Source: Desulfobulbaceae bacterium (GTDB lineage: Bacteria; Desulfobacterota; Desulfobulbia; Desulfobulbales; UBA5123). Taken from it: 15,559 bases of DNA. The DNA is taken from the NCBI GenBank assembly GCA_029865195.1, contig JAOUHH010000028.1:1-15559 (forward strand), given 5' to 3'. The first letter of the stretch is position 1. Every line of letters begins with the position of its first letter. Shown here piece after piece: positions 6,198 through 14,032 of this stretch. A program made the position numbers and the translations under genes. The notes beneath the pieces were generated by a model that was not told the DNA's origin, searched no databases, and saw nothing but the letters and a program-made list of their open reading frames with translations.

Positions 6198-8129
6198 TCA
6201 AAAATTGGCGCTCAACTGCACCATCTCGCGGGTGTGGAGAATCCGGTCGATATCGAGGAGGATGGTGACCCCGGCCTGCAACTTGGCCATCCCCAGGATA
6301 AAGGAGGTATCGACGCCCTTGCCGAACACCGGCGCGTCCTCCACCTCCTCCGCCCGGATATTGGCGACCTCGCTCACCCCGTCGACAATCACCCCCATCA
6401 GGGTGGAACCCCTGAGGCCCGAGATCTCGACGACGATGATACAGGTGCGCTCGGTGTGCTCGGTGCGCGCCATCCCGAACTTGGCCCGCATGTCGAGCAC
6501 CGGGATCACCTTGTCGCGCAGGTTGATCACCCCCTCGAAGAAGGAGGGCATGTTGGGCAGTTCGGTGATCTCCATCAGGCCGATAATCTCCCGGACATCG
6601 AGCACGCCGACGCCGTAGCGCTCGTCGGCAAGCTGAAAGATCAGATACTTGCCCTCGCGGGTGGCATGGGTCTGCGTCTGCTCGAAAACGTTCAGCTTCT
6701 GCTCGCCGGCCGACGCCGCCTGCCGTTCCTTGCCGGAACGGCGGGCGAGCCCCAACTGCCGGTATGCCGCGTCGGCGAAACGGCAGTCGACAAAACTGTC
6801 GAGATCGATGACCCGGCCGATCTCCATCTTGCCGGTCATGTAGCGCTGGATGGTATCGAGGTCGGCGATCTCCGGGTAGAGATCGTCGGTGGTGATCCCC
6901 TGCGGATCGGAGAGGACGTTGCGCAACAGGGTGGTCTCCAGCCCCAGCTTCCCCTGCGGGTCGAGGAACTTCACCGCGATCTCGGCGGCCTGATCCAGGT
7001 TGTCGCGGATGAACAACCCCGCCTCGACGAGCATGGTCGTGAATTCCTGCACCGCTTCGGGGTATGTCTTGATGAACTCGTCGCGGAACACCACCACGCA
7101 ACAGGGATGGCCGTCCCAAATCTCGCTGGAGAGGAACTGCCGCTCGGCGATGCCTGCGGCAATGGCCCGCGAGCCGATGGGCTCGGCGACCATGAAGCCG
7201 CTGACCTCCGAGTTGCCCTTGAGAAATTCCGGCATGCCGACCGGCGGCACCACGTCGAAAAGGACGTTCACCGCCTCCTTGCCGGCAACGCCCGGCCGCA
7301 AGCCCATCTGGGTAAAGTACATGTGGGCGAGCATGTTGTGGATGGACATCTTGTGCGGGATCAGGAAGCTCTTGTGCTTGAAGAACTGCTGATAGGGCTT
7401 CACATACTTGCCGGCACCGTTGCGCACCGCGATGCTGCCGTTGCGGTGCGCGAACAGGACCAGCCGGATCGGCACCTCGTAGCTGAATAGATCCATGGCG
7501 GTGGGCGCGAGCACGAAGGCCCCGTCCACCTCGCCGGACTCGAGGGCCTTCTGCACCGGATTCCAGCCGCCCATGCAGAGGGTTTCGATATCGAAATTGG
7601 CGGGCTTCTTGGCGCCGGTCTCGATCTGGTGCCGCAACACCCCCAGGGGCAGATGGTCGGTGATCTGGATGTGCGCCATCTTCAGCCGGACCTTGCCCTG
7701 ACTGCTGACCTTGGGCCCTTCGTCCTTCTTGACCGCCGCCTGCTTGACCCCGAAGATCTCGTCGATCAACACCTTCAGTTCATCGGCGGTAAAGGGCTTG
7801 GCGACCACGCCGCTGGCGCCGCCCTCCTTCGCCTTGGCGACGTAGGCCTTGTCGCCGTGGCCGGTGGCCATCAGGAACGGGATCGCCATGCACCGCGCAT
7901 CGCCGCGCACCCAGGTAAGCAACTCGTAGCCGTCCATGTTGGGCATCGCCCAGTCGCTGATGATCAGGCCGATGCCTTCCTCGCTCTGCAGCTTGTCGAT
8001 GGCCTCCCGGCCGTCCGCCGCCTCGACGATATTCTCGAAGCCGACCTGCTTGAGGATCTTGGCCTCCATCTTGCGCATGGTGGCCGCATCCTCAACCAGC
8101 AAAATCTTCATCTGCAAATCAACCGACAT
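6198..8129 (-). CDS. Three-domain fusion: CheY-like receiver, NrtA/NMT1-type ligand-binding domain, CheW
   Basis: A 643-aa soluble protein. Residues 7-128 form a receiver domain with Glu13/Asp14, phospho-acceptor Asp59 (SDWAMPNMDG), Thr89 and Lys111. Residues ~151-462 resemble periplasmic substrate-binding proteins of the NrtA/CmpA/SsuA-NMT1 family (for example MAHIQITDHLPLGVLRHQIE and GHPCCVVVFRDEF). There is no signal peptide or lipobox, so this module must work in the cytoplasm. Residues 492-643 form a complete CheW domain (FEGVINLRDKVIPVLDMR). CheV joins CheW and REC in the opposite order; here a ligand-binding domain sits between them. A reasonable model is a cytoplasmic sensor that couples a small anion or metabolite to CheA signalling and is itself tuned by phosphorylation; this is inferred. 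The start codon has a strong AGGAGG 8 nt upstream. No cheA, mcp or transporter gene is adjacent. The ligand is unknown; nitrate, bicarbonate, sulfonates and thiamine precursors are all known in the wider family. Confidence 0.9.
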   Translation of the reverse strand: MSVDLQMKILLVEDAATMRKMEAKILKQVGFENIVEAADGREAIDKLQSEEGIGLIISDWAMPNMDGYELLTWVRGDARCMAIPFLMATGHGDKAYVAKAKEGGASGVVAKPFTADELKVLIDEIFGVKQAAVKKDEGPKVSSQGKVRLKMAHIQITDHLPLGVLRHQIETGAKKPANFDIETLCMGGWNPVQKALESGEVDGAFVLAPTAMDLFSYEVPIRLVLFAHRNGSIAVRNGAGKYVKPYQQFFKHKSFLIPHKMSIHNMLAHMYFTQMGLRPGVAGKEAVNVLFDVVPPVGMPEFLKGNSEVSGFMVAEPIGSRAIAAGIAERQFLSSEIWDGHPCCVVVFRDEFIKTYPEAVQEFTTMLVEAGLFIRDNLDQAAEIAVKFLDPQGKLGLETTLLRNVLSDPQGITTDDLYPEIADLDTIQRYMTGKMEIGRVIDLDSFVDCRFADAAYRQLGLARRSGKERQAASAGEQKLNVFEQTQTHATREGKYLIFQLADERYGVGVLDVREIIGLMEITELPNMPSFFEGVINLRDKVIPVLDMRAKFGMARTEHTERTCIIVVEISGLRGSTLMGVIVDGVSEVANIRAEEVEDAPVFGKGVDTSFILGMAKLQAGVTILLDIDRILHTREMVQLSANF

Positions 8130-8170
8130 TGCGAATTCCTCCTGGCCCCCGCTAAATGATGCCTGCTTTA

Positions 8171-8180
8171 TTTGCGCAAA
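8171..8180. promoter_or_regulatory. 10-bp perfect palindrome in the leader of the REC-SBP-CheW gene
   Basis: The sequence tttgcgcaaa is its own reverse complement. It lies about 40 nt upstream of the REC-SBP-CheW start codon, downstream of the candidate promoter, where a repressor could act. It could be an operator for an unidentified regulator. No second copy was found nearby, so chance remains possible. Confidence 0.25.
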
Positions 8181-8222
8181 ACGGGTATCATTGTCGTTCC
8201 GTTTTCAGCCACAGGCTCATTC

Positions 8223-8251
8223 AGGATATTGGAACTTTTAGCGGCGATCAA
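8223..8251 (-). promoter_or_regulatory. Candidate sigma-70-type promoter for the REC-SBP-CheW gene
   Basis: On the minus strand, TTGATC (8251-8246) and TATCCT (8228-8223) are separated by 17 nt, close to the TTGACA/TATAAT consensus. Transcription would start near 8216 and give a leader of about 87 nt before the ATG at 8129. There is no obvious flagellar sigma-28 promoter (TAAA-N15-GCCGATAA), which would have been natural for a chemotaxis gene. Confidence 0.35.
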
Positions 8252-8264
8252 TCACAATCAGATT

Positions 8265-8280
8265 GATTATTAAAATAATC
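8265..8280. repeat. AT-rich inverted repeat, possible operator
   Basis: A perfect 7-bp inverted repeat (gattatt / aataatc) with a 2-nt centre lies 36 nt upstream of the rhodanese ATG. It also lies upstream of the candidate promoter of the divergent REC-SBP-CheW gene. Just before it is an imperfectly nested aatca-gat-tgatt repeat (8256-8268). This is the most AT-rich part of an otherwise GC-rich region, which suits a promoter/operator serving both divergent genes. The regulator is unknown. Confidence 0.35.
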
Positions 8281-8315
8281 GTTAACGCCCGATACCCAAA
8301 AGGCCACCCCCAGCC

Positions 8316-9152
8316 ATGACCGAAAAAATACTCTACACCCCGCCGGAACTGCACGCCCTCCTCGCCGGCAGCGGCGCAACCGTCATCGATATCCGGCCGC
8401 CGGCGGCCTACCGGCAGGCACACCTCCCCGGCGCCGTCAACATCCACGAGGTCTTCACCTATCTGCTCCCCGACAGCAGCCCGCAGGGCCTGGCCGGGAT
8501 GGCCGCGACCTTCACCGGACTTTTTGCGGCGGCAGGTGTCCGGCACGAGCGGCCGGCGATCTTTTATGACGACACCATCGCCAGCCAATACGGCGGGGCC
8601 TGCCGGGGCTACTGGCTGCTCTCCTACCTGGGCCACCCGGCGGCCGGGTTGCTCGCCGGCGGGTTCAGCGGCTGGCAGGAAAACGGCTTGCCCGTTGCCG
8701 CCGCCGTTTCGCAACCACCGGCGGGCGACTTTGTCGCCGCCCCGCACCCGGCCTTGCTGGCGACCACCGAAGAGGTCCTGGCCGCCCTCGACAACCCCGA
8801 CGTCATCCTGCTCGACAACCGCGACGAGCCGGAGTGGCTCGGGCTCTCCTCTTCGCCCTACGGCAAGGATTTCGCCCCGAGGAAGGGCAAGATCCCCGGC
8901 GCCAGATGGATTGAATGGCACGCCTTCATGGACGACACCCCCCATCCGGCATTCAAGCCGGCCGCAAAGATCCTGGCGCTGTGCGACAAGCACGGCATCA
9001 TGCCGACAAGCGACATCATCATCTACTGCTTCAAGGGGGCCAGGGCGGCGCATACCTATGTGGCCCTAAAACTGGCCGGTTTTCACAAACTACGGATCTA
9101 TTTCGGCTCCTGGAACGAATGGTCCCGCAACCCTGAACTGCCCATTTCGTAA
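8316..9152 (+). CDS. Two-domain rhodanese sulfurtransferase (TST/MST-like)
   Basis: A 278-aa tandem rhodanese protein, the usual size for thiosulfate or 3-mercaptopyruvate sulfurtransferases, which move sulfane sulfur to cyanide, thiols or protein acceptors through a cysteine persulfide. The N-terminal domain (about 1-130) keeps the fold motifs VIDIRPPAAY and LPGAVN but has Asp-Asp (85-86) where an active-site cysteine would be, as is normal for the structural half. The C-terminal domain (about 145-278) has VILLDNRDEPEW, IPGARWIEW and the active loop CFKGARA with catalytic Cys238. It lacks a signal peptide, so it should be cytoplasmic. The loop departs from the CGSGVTA of typical MSTs, so the donor specificity is open. 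The start has only a distant AAAGG (13 nt upstream). It diverges from the REC-SBP-CheW gene and is not obviously in an operon with the kinase 238 nt downstream. Confidence 0.9.
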   Translation: MTEKILYTPPELHALLAGSGATVIDIRPPAAYRQAHLPGAVNIHEVFTYLLPDSSPQGLAGMAATFTGLFAAAGVRHERPAIFYDDTIASQYGGACRGYWLLSYLGHPAAGLLAGGFSGWQENGLPVAAAVSQPPAGDFVAAPHPALLATTEEVLAALDNPDVILLDNRDEPEWLGLSSSPYGKDFAPRKGKIPGARWIEWHAFMDDTPHPAFKPAAKILALCDKHGIMPTSDIIIYCFKGARAAHTYVALKLAGFHKLRIYFGSWNEWSRNPELPIS

Positions 9153-9390
9153 CCGCACAGAAGGGCTTGAATAATTTGACAACCAACCCATTGTTTTATT
9201 TCATTTTTATCCATTGACAAAAGGGCCCGAAACTTTTAAGCCTTTCTGAAACAGTTTACATACATCCACATACGACCTTGTCTCACAGCGGCGTTGCCGG
9301 CAAACCCATGCCACGCCTGAAACAACGCGGAAGAACGACCGCGCGCGACCCGGTTGTATCCGCAAGACATCCAACCCCAGCGAGGGCGGT
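9153..9390 (+). promoter_or_regulatory. Upstream region of the HDOD-kinase operon
   Basis: This 238-nt gap holds no ORF of note. Two exact TTGACA boxes occur at 9176-9181 and 9214-9219, in an AT-rich stretch that contrasts with the GC-rich genes. Suitable -10 hexamers at 16-18 nt are weak (for example TTAAGC near 9236-9241), so the exact promoter is uncertain. The remaining ~130 nt before the ATG would form a long leader. It contains GGCAAACCC near 9299, which superficially recalls the cyclic-dinucleotide riboswitch core. The second conserved motif (GACGCAAAGCC) is absent, so I do not call a riboswitch. Confidence 0.3.
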
Positions 9391-12147
9391 ATGTTAGACG
9401 ACAGCGCGAACCCGGTTCTTGATGTCAACAAACTCCCCACCCTTCCCGCCATCGCCATGGAAGCCATCCGGCTCCTGGAGGGCGAGGATGCCAGTTTCGA
9501 ATCCATCGCCGATCTCCTCAAAAACGATCAGGTTCTCACCAGCCGCATCTTTCACTACGCCAACTCCGCGTATGTAGGGGCGCGCCGCCCGGCCGCTTCC
9601 ATCCGCCAGGCGGTATCCACCCTCGGCCTCAACGCCGTGCGCAGCATCATCCTCTCCGCCTCGGTGTTCGAATGTTTCTCGGAGCACCTCGCCCGCGACC
9701 GGCAAGGCCTCCTCAACTTCTGGCTCCACTCCATCGGCGTCGCCGTCACCGCCGAGGAACTGGCGAAACGACTCGGCTTCCCGATCCCGGAAGAGGCGTA
9801 TATTGCCGGCCTCCTCCACGACATGGGCAAACTGGTCTGCTATATCCAGTTCCCGGAACAATACGGCCAGATCCGCCGGGAGCTGGAACGGCAGGGCACC
9901 TACTGCACCCGTGGCGCCACCCCCTTGGACATCGAGCAGCAGATCCTCGGTACCGACCACGTGGAAACCGGGCGCCTGCTCGCCGAACGCTGGCACTTCC
10001 CCGAAACCTTCGCCAAGGTGATGTGGCAGCACCACCAGCCCGTCTTTGAAACCATCCTGCCGGAGATGGCGAACCTGCCCAAGCTGATCCGCTTTGCCGA
10101 CCTGCTCTGCATCACCCACGGCATCGGCTCGAGCTACTTCCTCCCTTCCGGCGCCCACAGCCACCAGCAATCCCATTTCGCCCTGGAGACGATGCTGCTC
10201 CAGCACCATCTTTCCGCCGCCGATATCGAGGCGCTGATGGACGGAGTGATTGAACGCAGCCGCACGGTGGGCGCAATCCTGGGCTTCTGGGAGGAAGAGG
10301 AATACCATAAGCTGATCGCCTCGGCCAACCGGCGGCTGGGGGATTTGAGCATCCGCCTGGACCACGACAACCGCATCCTCAACGAGAGCAACCGGATCCT
10401 CGACGCCTCCGGCGCCCTCTGCCGGCAGCTCACCCCGGGCCTGCCGCTTGCCGATGCCGCGACAACCGTGATCAACGCCGTCCACCACGCCTTTGGCGAG
10501 CGACGCTGTTTCTGCATGATCCGCGACACCAGCGACAACTTCTTCGTCGGCCGGCTGTTCGACGGCGACACCTTCCATTCCCTGCGCATCCCCACCGAGC
10601 CGGCCGCCCTCAAACGCTACGGGAAAGGCAAAAAAACCGACGTCATCGAGGCCGCGGCGATGAAGCGGCTCGCCCGCCGGATCATCGATCCCGGCAAGGA
10701 TGATTTTATCGAGGCGGAGGTAATCGACATCATCTCCGACGGCGAGTTCCTGGCCACCTTTTTCATCCCCGGTCCCCACTCCCACTTCCGCAAGCTGCCG
10801 GTGCTGGGGCAACTGCTGGTCGACTTCGGCGAGGCAACCCCCGAGGAAGGCACCAGGCCGCGCCAGGAACTGCTGCAAAACTTCGAAACCCTGACCCTGA
10901 GCGCCGGCAACGGCATCGAACGGCTGCTCCTGGAGGCGGACCTGATCCGCCAGAGCGCGGAGATCGCCCGTGCCTCCAGGCGGATGGAGGAAAGCCAGCG
11001 GCTGCTCTTCCACTCCCACCGCTTGGCCACGGTGGGAAGGCTCGCCGCCGGCGCCGCCCACGAGATCAACAACCCGCTCACCATCATCTCGCTCAACATC
11101 CAGATCCTTGACCGCCTGCTCGGACCGGAGGCGGACCCCGCCATCAAGGAACGGCTGCGGGTCATCGCCGGCCAGGAGGAACGGATCGCCAAGATCGTTC
11201 AGGACCTGATGAGCTTCGCGCGCCCCACCCAGCCGAAACTCGCCGCCGACCGGGTCAACGGCATCATGGCCCGGGTCCTCAAGGTTCTCGGCGACCGGGT
11301 TTCCATGACCAAGATCAGGGTCGACAACCTCCTGCGGGACGACACCCCGCCGGTAATGGTCGACCCGCTGCAGATCGAACAGGTGTTCATGAATCTGCTG
11401 ATCAACGCCAACCACGCCATGCCGGACGGCGGCGTCATCACCCTCAGCGACCAGGCGACGGAGGGGATGGTCGAGGTGCATATCACCGACAACGGCACCG
11501 GCATCAGCCCCAAAAACCTGAGCAAGATCTTCGACCCCTTCTTCACCACCAAGAAGGAAGGCGAGGGCACCGGCCTGGGGCTGGCGGTCTGTCACTCCAT
11601 CATCGAGCACAACGGCGGCACCATGCGGGTGCAGAGCAAGGAGGGGGAAGGCACCACCTTCACCATTGCCCTGCCCCTGGATAAGGCCGATCAACTGCGC
11701 GCCATGCGCGACAACCTCGACCAGGAAGCGACGGCCGGGGCGGTTAAAACCGGCAAACCCCGCATCCTGGTGGTGGACGACGAGCAGGCGATCAACGAAA
11801 TGCTGCTGGACTGCATGCGCATGGAAGGGTATGAGGCGGACGGCGCCTTTGACGGGGTCGAGGCGATCCAGCGCCTCAAGGACAAGCCCTATCAGCTTGC
11901 CATCCTGGATATCCGAATGCCACGCAAGGACGGCCTGGAGGTGTTGCAGTTCATCCGCGAGGAGTACCCGGACACCCAGGTGCTGATCATCACCGCCCTG
12001 GCCTCCAAGGAAGAGATCAAAAACACCGTGCAGCTGGGCGCCTATGCCTGCCTCAAGAAGCCGTTCCGGCTCGATACCGTCATTGAAACCGTCAAACGCG
12101 GCCTCAAGGAGGCGGAGCAACAAAACGCCCAGCGGAAGAAGAAATGA
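9391..12147 (+). CDS. HDOD/GAF-like/histidine kinase/receiver hybrid signalling protein
   Basis: A 918-aa cytoplasmic multidomain sensor without membrane segments. Residues ~10-215 form an HDOD domain that keeps an HD pair (LLHDMGK, His143-Asp144) and the later DHVETGRLLAERWHFPE and QHHQP motifs. Residues ~330-510 look like a divergent GAF-type sensor region. HisKA follows with AHEINNPL, phospho-acceptor His557. The HATPase_c domain has the N box FMNLLINANHAM, DNGTGIS and GEGTGLGLAV. The C terminus is a receiver with Asp840 (LDIRMPRKDG) and a conserved lysine in KKPF. HDOD proteins usually act as signalling scaffolds, so joining one to a full phosphorelay is notable. The ATG at 9391 has GAGGGCGG just upstream. 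Its stop overlaps the start of the MinD-like gene by 4 nt (ATGA), so the two are translationally coupled. No phosphotransfer protein or DNA-binding response regulator is adjacent. Confidence 0.92.
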   Translation: MLDDSANPVLDVNKLPTLPAIAMEAIRLLEGEDASFESIADLLKNDQVLTSRIFHYANSAYVGARRPAASIRQAVSTLGLNAVRSIILSASVFECFSEHLARDRQGLLNFWLHSIGVAVTAEELAKRLGFPIPEEAYIAGLLHDMGKLVCYIQFPEQYGQIRRELERQGTYCTRGATPLDIEQQILGTDHVETGRLLAERWHFPETFAKVMWQHHQPVFETILPEMANLPKLIRFADLLCITHGIGSSYFLPSGAHSHQQSHFALETMLLQHHLSAADIEALMDGVIERSRTVGAILGFWEEEEYHKLIASANRRLGDLSIRLDHDNRILNESNRILDASGALCRQLTPGLPLADAATTVINAVHHAFGERRCFCMIRDTSDNFFVGRLFDGDTFHSLRIPTEPAALKRYGKGKKTDVIEAAAMKRLARRIIDPGKDDFIEAEVIDIISDGEFLATFFIPGPHSHFRKLPVLGQLLVDFGEATPEEGTRPRQELLQNFETLTLSAGNGIERLLLEADLIRQSAEIARASRRMEESQRLLFHSHRLATVGRLAAGAAHEINNPLTIISLNIQILDRLLGPEADPAIKERLRVIAGQEERIAKIVQDLMSFARPTQPKLAADRVNGIMARVLKVLGDRVSMTKIRVDNLLRDDTPPVMVDPLQIEQVFMNLLINANHAMPDGGVITLSDQATEGMVEVHITDNGTGISPKNLSKIFDPFFTTKKEGEGTGLGLAVCHSIIEHNGGTMRVQSKEGEGTTFTIALPLDKADQLRAMRDNLDQEATAGAVKTGKPRILVVDDEQAINEMLLDCMRMEGYEADGAFDGVEAIQRLKDKPYQLAILDIRMPRKDGLEVLQFIREEYPDTQVLIITALASKEEIKNTVQLGAYACLKKPFRLDTVIETVKRGLKEAEQQNAQRKKK

Positions 12148-13193
12148 ACGCGGCCAACGCCCACCCCCTGCTGACCATTGCCGATATCGCCCTGCGCACC
12201 GGCCTTGAGGAAAGCCTGCTCCGTTTTTACGAATCCGAATACCCCAACGCCCTGCCGACCAAGGTGCTGCGCGGCGACGCCCTGCTCTTCCCCGAGGAGG
12301 CGGTGGCGGCCTTTCAGCGCCTCCATCGGCGGCAGGCCCCCCAACAGGCGCCGCAGCCGCCCGACCGGCCCCGCTACGGCCGGGTGATCGCCATCACCTC
12401 GGGCAAGGGCGGGGTGGGCAAGACCAACATCGCCCTCAACCTCGCCATCGCCATCCAGCGGCTGGGCAAGATGTGCGTGGTGGTGGACGGCGACCTCGGC
12501 ATGGCCAATATCCATCTCCTGGCCGGCCTCCCTCCCCGTCCCGGCATGACAGAGCTGCTCGCCGCCGACGCGCGCCCCTCCGAACTGATCGGCGAGGGTC
12601 CGGAAGGGATCGGCATCATCACCGGCGGCAGCGGCATCATCGCCCTTGCCGACAGCGACCAGGCCACCCGCCGGCGGATGATCAAGGCCCTGGCCGAGGT
12701 GGAACGCCAAGCCGATGTGCTCATCGTCGACACCGGCGCCGGCATGGGCCGCGGGGTGCGCGATTTCCTCCAGGCCGCCGACGAGATCCTCTTCGTCATC
12801 ACCCCGGACATCACCTCCCTGGCCGACGCTTACGGCCTGCTGAAAGGCATCGATCAGGAACGCGGCGGCGACGACCGCCGGCCCATCTACTCGGTGGTCA
12901 ACATGGCCGACACCCTGCAACAGGCGGCCAACGTGGCCTTGCGCTTCAGCGATTGCGCCCATCGCTTCCTGGGCCGATCGGTCAAGAATATCGGCTACAT
13001 CCTCAAGGACGCCACCGTCGGCGCCGCCACCGCCCGCCGCACCCCCTATTCGGTCTTCCGGCCCCAGTCGCGGGTCAGCAAACACACCCATAATCTGGCG
13101 GTGGCCTTGCTCAGGGACGAGATGGACGAGCTGCGGATCAGTTCCGCCTTCGGCCGCTACCGCAAGATGCTCGACAACGGAGGCCAGCCATGA
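12144..13193 (+). CDS. MinD/ParA-family ATPase with N-terminal MerR-like helix-turn-helix
   Basis: A 349-aa P-loop ATPase of the MinD/ParA/FlhG class. Its N-terminal ~62 residues look like a MerR-type winged helix (TIADIALRTGLEESLLRFYE, then FPEEAVAAFQRLH), followed by a Gln/Pro-rich linker (about 64-76). The deviant Walker A motif is GKGGVGKT (87-94) with signature Lys88. Switch I/A' is DGDLGMANIHLLAG (115 onward), and Walker B is VLIVDTGAGMG. These residues support ATP-dependent dimerisation. The closest functional parallel is FlhG/FleN, which controls flagellar number, and related polar organisers. However, the FlhG N-terminal activation helix and a clear MinD-type C-terminal membrane-targeting helix are not evident. 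The HTH suggests it binds DNA or has a regulatory partner. It overlaps the genes on both sides by 4 nt, so stoichiometric production with the kinase and the ExeA-like ATPase is likely. Confidence 0.88.
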   Translation: MNAANAHPLLTIADIALRTGLEESLLRFYESEYPNALPTKVLRGDALLFPEEAVAAFQRLHRRQAPQQAPQPPDRPRYGRVIAITSGKGGVGKTNIALNLAIAIQRLGKMCVVVDGDLGMANIHLLAGLPPRPGMTELLAADARPSELIGEGPEGIGIITGGSGIIALADSDQATRRRMIKALAEVERQADVLIVDTGAGMGRGVRDFLQAADEILFVITPDITSLADAYGLLKGIDQERGGDDRRPIYSVVNMADTLQQAANVALRFSDCAHRFLGRSVKNIGYILKDATVGAATARRTPYSVFRPQSRVSKHTHNLAVALLRDEMDELRISSAFGRYRKMLDNGGQP

Positions 13194-14032
13194 CCGGCGC
13201 CATCCCCCGCCTCGGCTGGCAGGAGAGCTTCGGGCTCCGTCAGAACCCCTTCCGGGACTCCCTGGACAGCGATCTCTTTTTCCGCACCCGCCAGCACGAG
13301 GAAGCGCTGATCAAGCTGCGCATCGGCATCGACGACGGCCATGCCCTGATCCTGCTCAGCGGCGTTTCCGGCTCCGGCAAGACCATGGTGGCGCAGGTCT
13401 CCCTCCGCGACCTCGACCGCCGGAGCCACGAAACCGCGCTGATCTACGCCTATCCCGGCATGGGCAAGGGGGTGCTGCTGGAGGCACTGCTCAACGAGCT
13501 GGGGGAAGAACACCCCACCCGCCTGACCCAGCACCGGCTGGCGCAGATCCAGGAGAAGGCCCTGGCCCTGCACCGCCAAGGCAAACGGCTGGTGGTGGTG
13601 ATCGACGAGGCGCATTTCCTGAAGGCCGACGGCCTGCATCTCCTCCGCACCCTGGCCAACCTGGAAACGGAAAAGCAGAAACTGATCACCGTGCTGCTGA
13701 TCGCCGAGCCGGGCCTCAAGCGCCGGCTGGCCGCGCCGAGCTACGCCGCCCTGCGGGGCCGGATCACCTTCATGGTGGAACTGACGCCGATGCGCCCGGA
13801 GGAAACCGAGCAATATATCAAATACCGAATCCTCAAATGCGGCGGCAAGGTCGATCTCTTGCCGGCCGGCAGCTACCCGGTGATCCACGAGTTGAGCCGG
13901 GGCATCCCCCGCGAGATTAACCGCCTCCTCTATAACGCGCTGATGGAGGCGATGACCGCCGCGAAGCAGGCGGTCGGCCCGGAGCTGCTCCGCGCCGTCG
14001 CCGAACAGCAGGCCTTGGCATGGGCAAGATAA
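13190..14032 (+). CDS. ExeA/GspA-like AAA ATPase
   Basis: A 280-aa ATPase of the ExeA-type AAA family. It starts with the typical signature FGLRQNPFRDS and SDLFF, then Walker A GVSGSGKT (58-65), Walker B LVVVIDEAHFL (Asp139/Glu140), an LLIAEP sensor-1-like region and LSRGIPREINRLL near the end. In type II secretion, ExeA/GspA energises secretin assembly through a membrane helix and a peptidoglycan-binding C-terminal domain. Here the protein stops after the ATPase core and has no transmembrane segment, so it must work in the cytoplasm or through a partner. ATPases of this short type also occur with transposons (TniB/IstB-like), but no transposase is near. It overlaps the MinD-like gene by 4 nt and is followed by a small overlapping gene. 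Confidence 0.87.
   Translation: MTGAIPRLGWQESFGLRQNPFRDSLDSDLFFRTRQHEEALIKLRIGIDDGHALILLSGVSGSGKTMVAQVSLRDLDRRSHETALIYAYPGMGKGVLLEALLNELGEEHPTRLTQHRLAQIQEKALALHRQGKRLVVVIDEAHFLKADGLHLLRTLANLETEKQKLITVLLIAEPGLKRRLAAPSYAALRGRITFMVELTPMRPEETEQYIKYRILKCGGKVDLLPAGSYPVIHELSRGIPREINRLLYNALMEAMTAAKQAVGPELLRAVAEQQALAWAR

Noticed and set aside
9285..9380. Possible GEMM/cyclic-dinucleotide riboswitch (GGCAAACCC)
   Set aside because: Only the first core motif is present; the second conserved element resembling GACGCAAAGCC and the closing stems are absent.
9394..12123. 909-aa open frame antisense to the HDOD-kinase
   Set aside because: Very long but a mirror of the real gene caused by high GC at third positions; its translation is rich in Gly, Asp, Val and His with no domain, and it lacks operon context.
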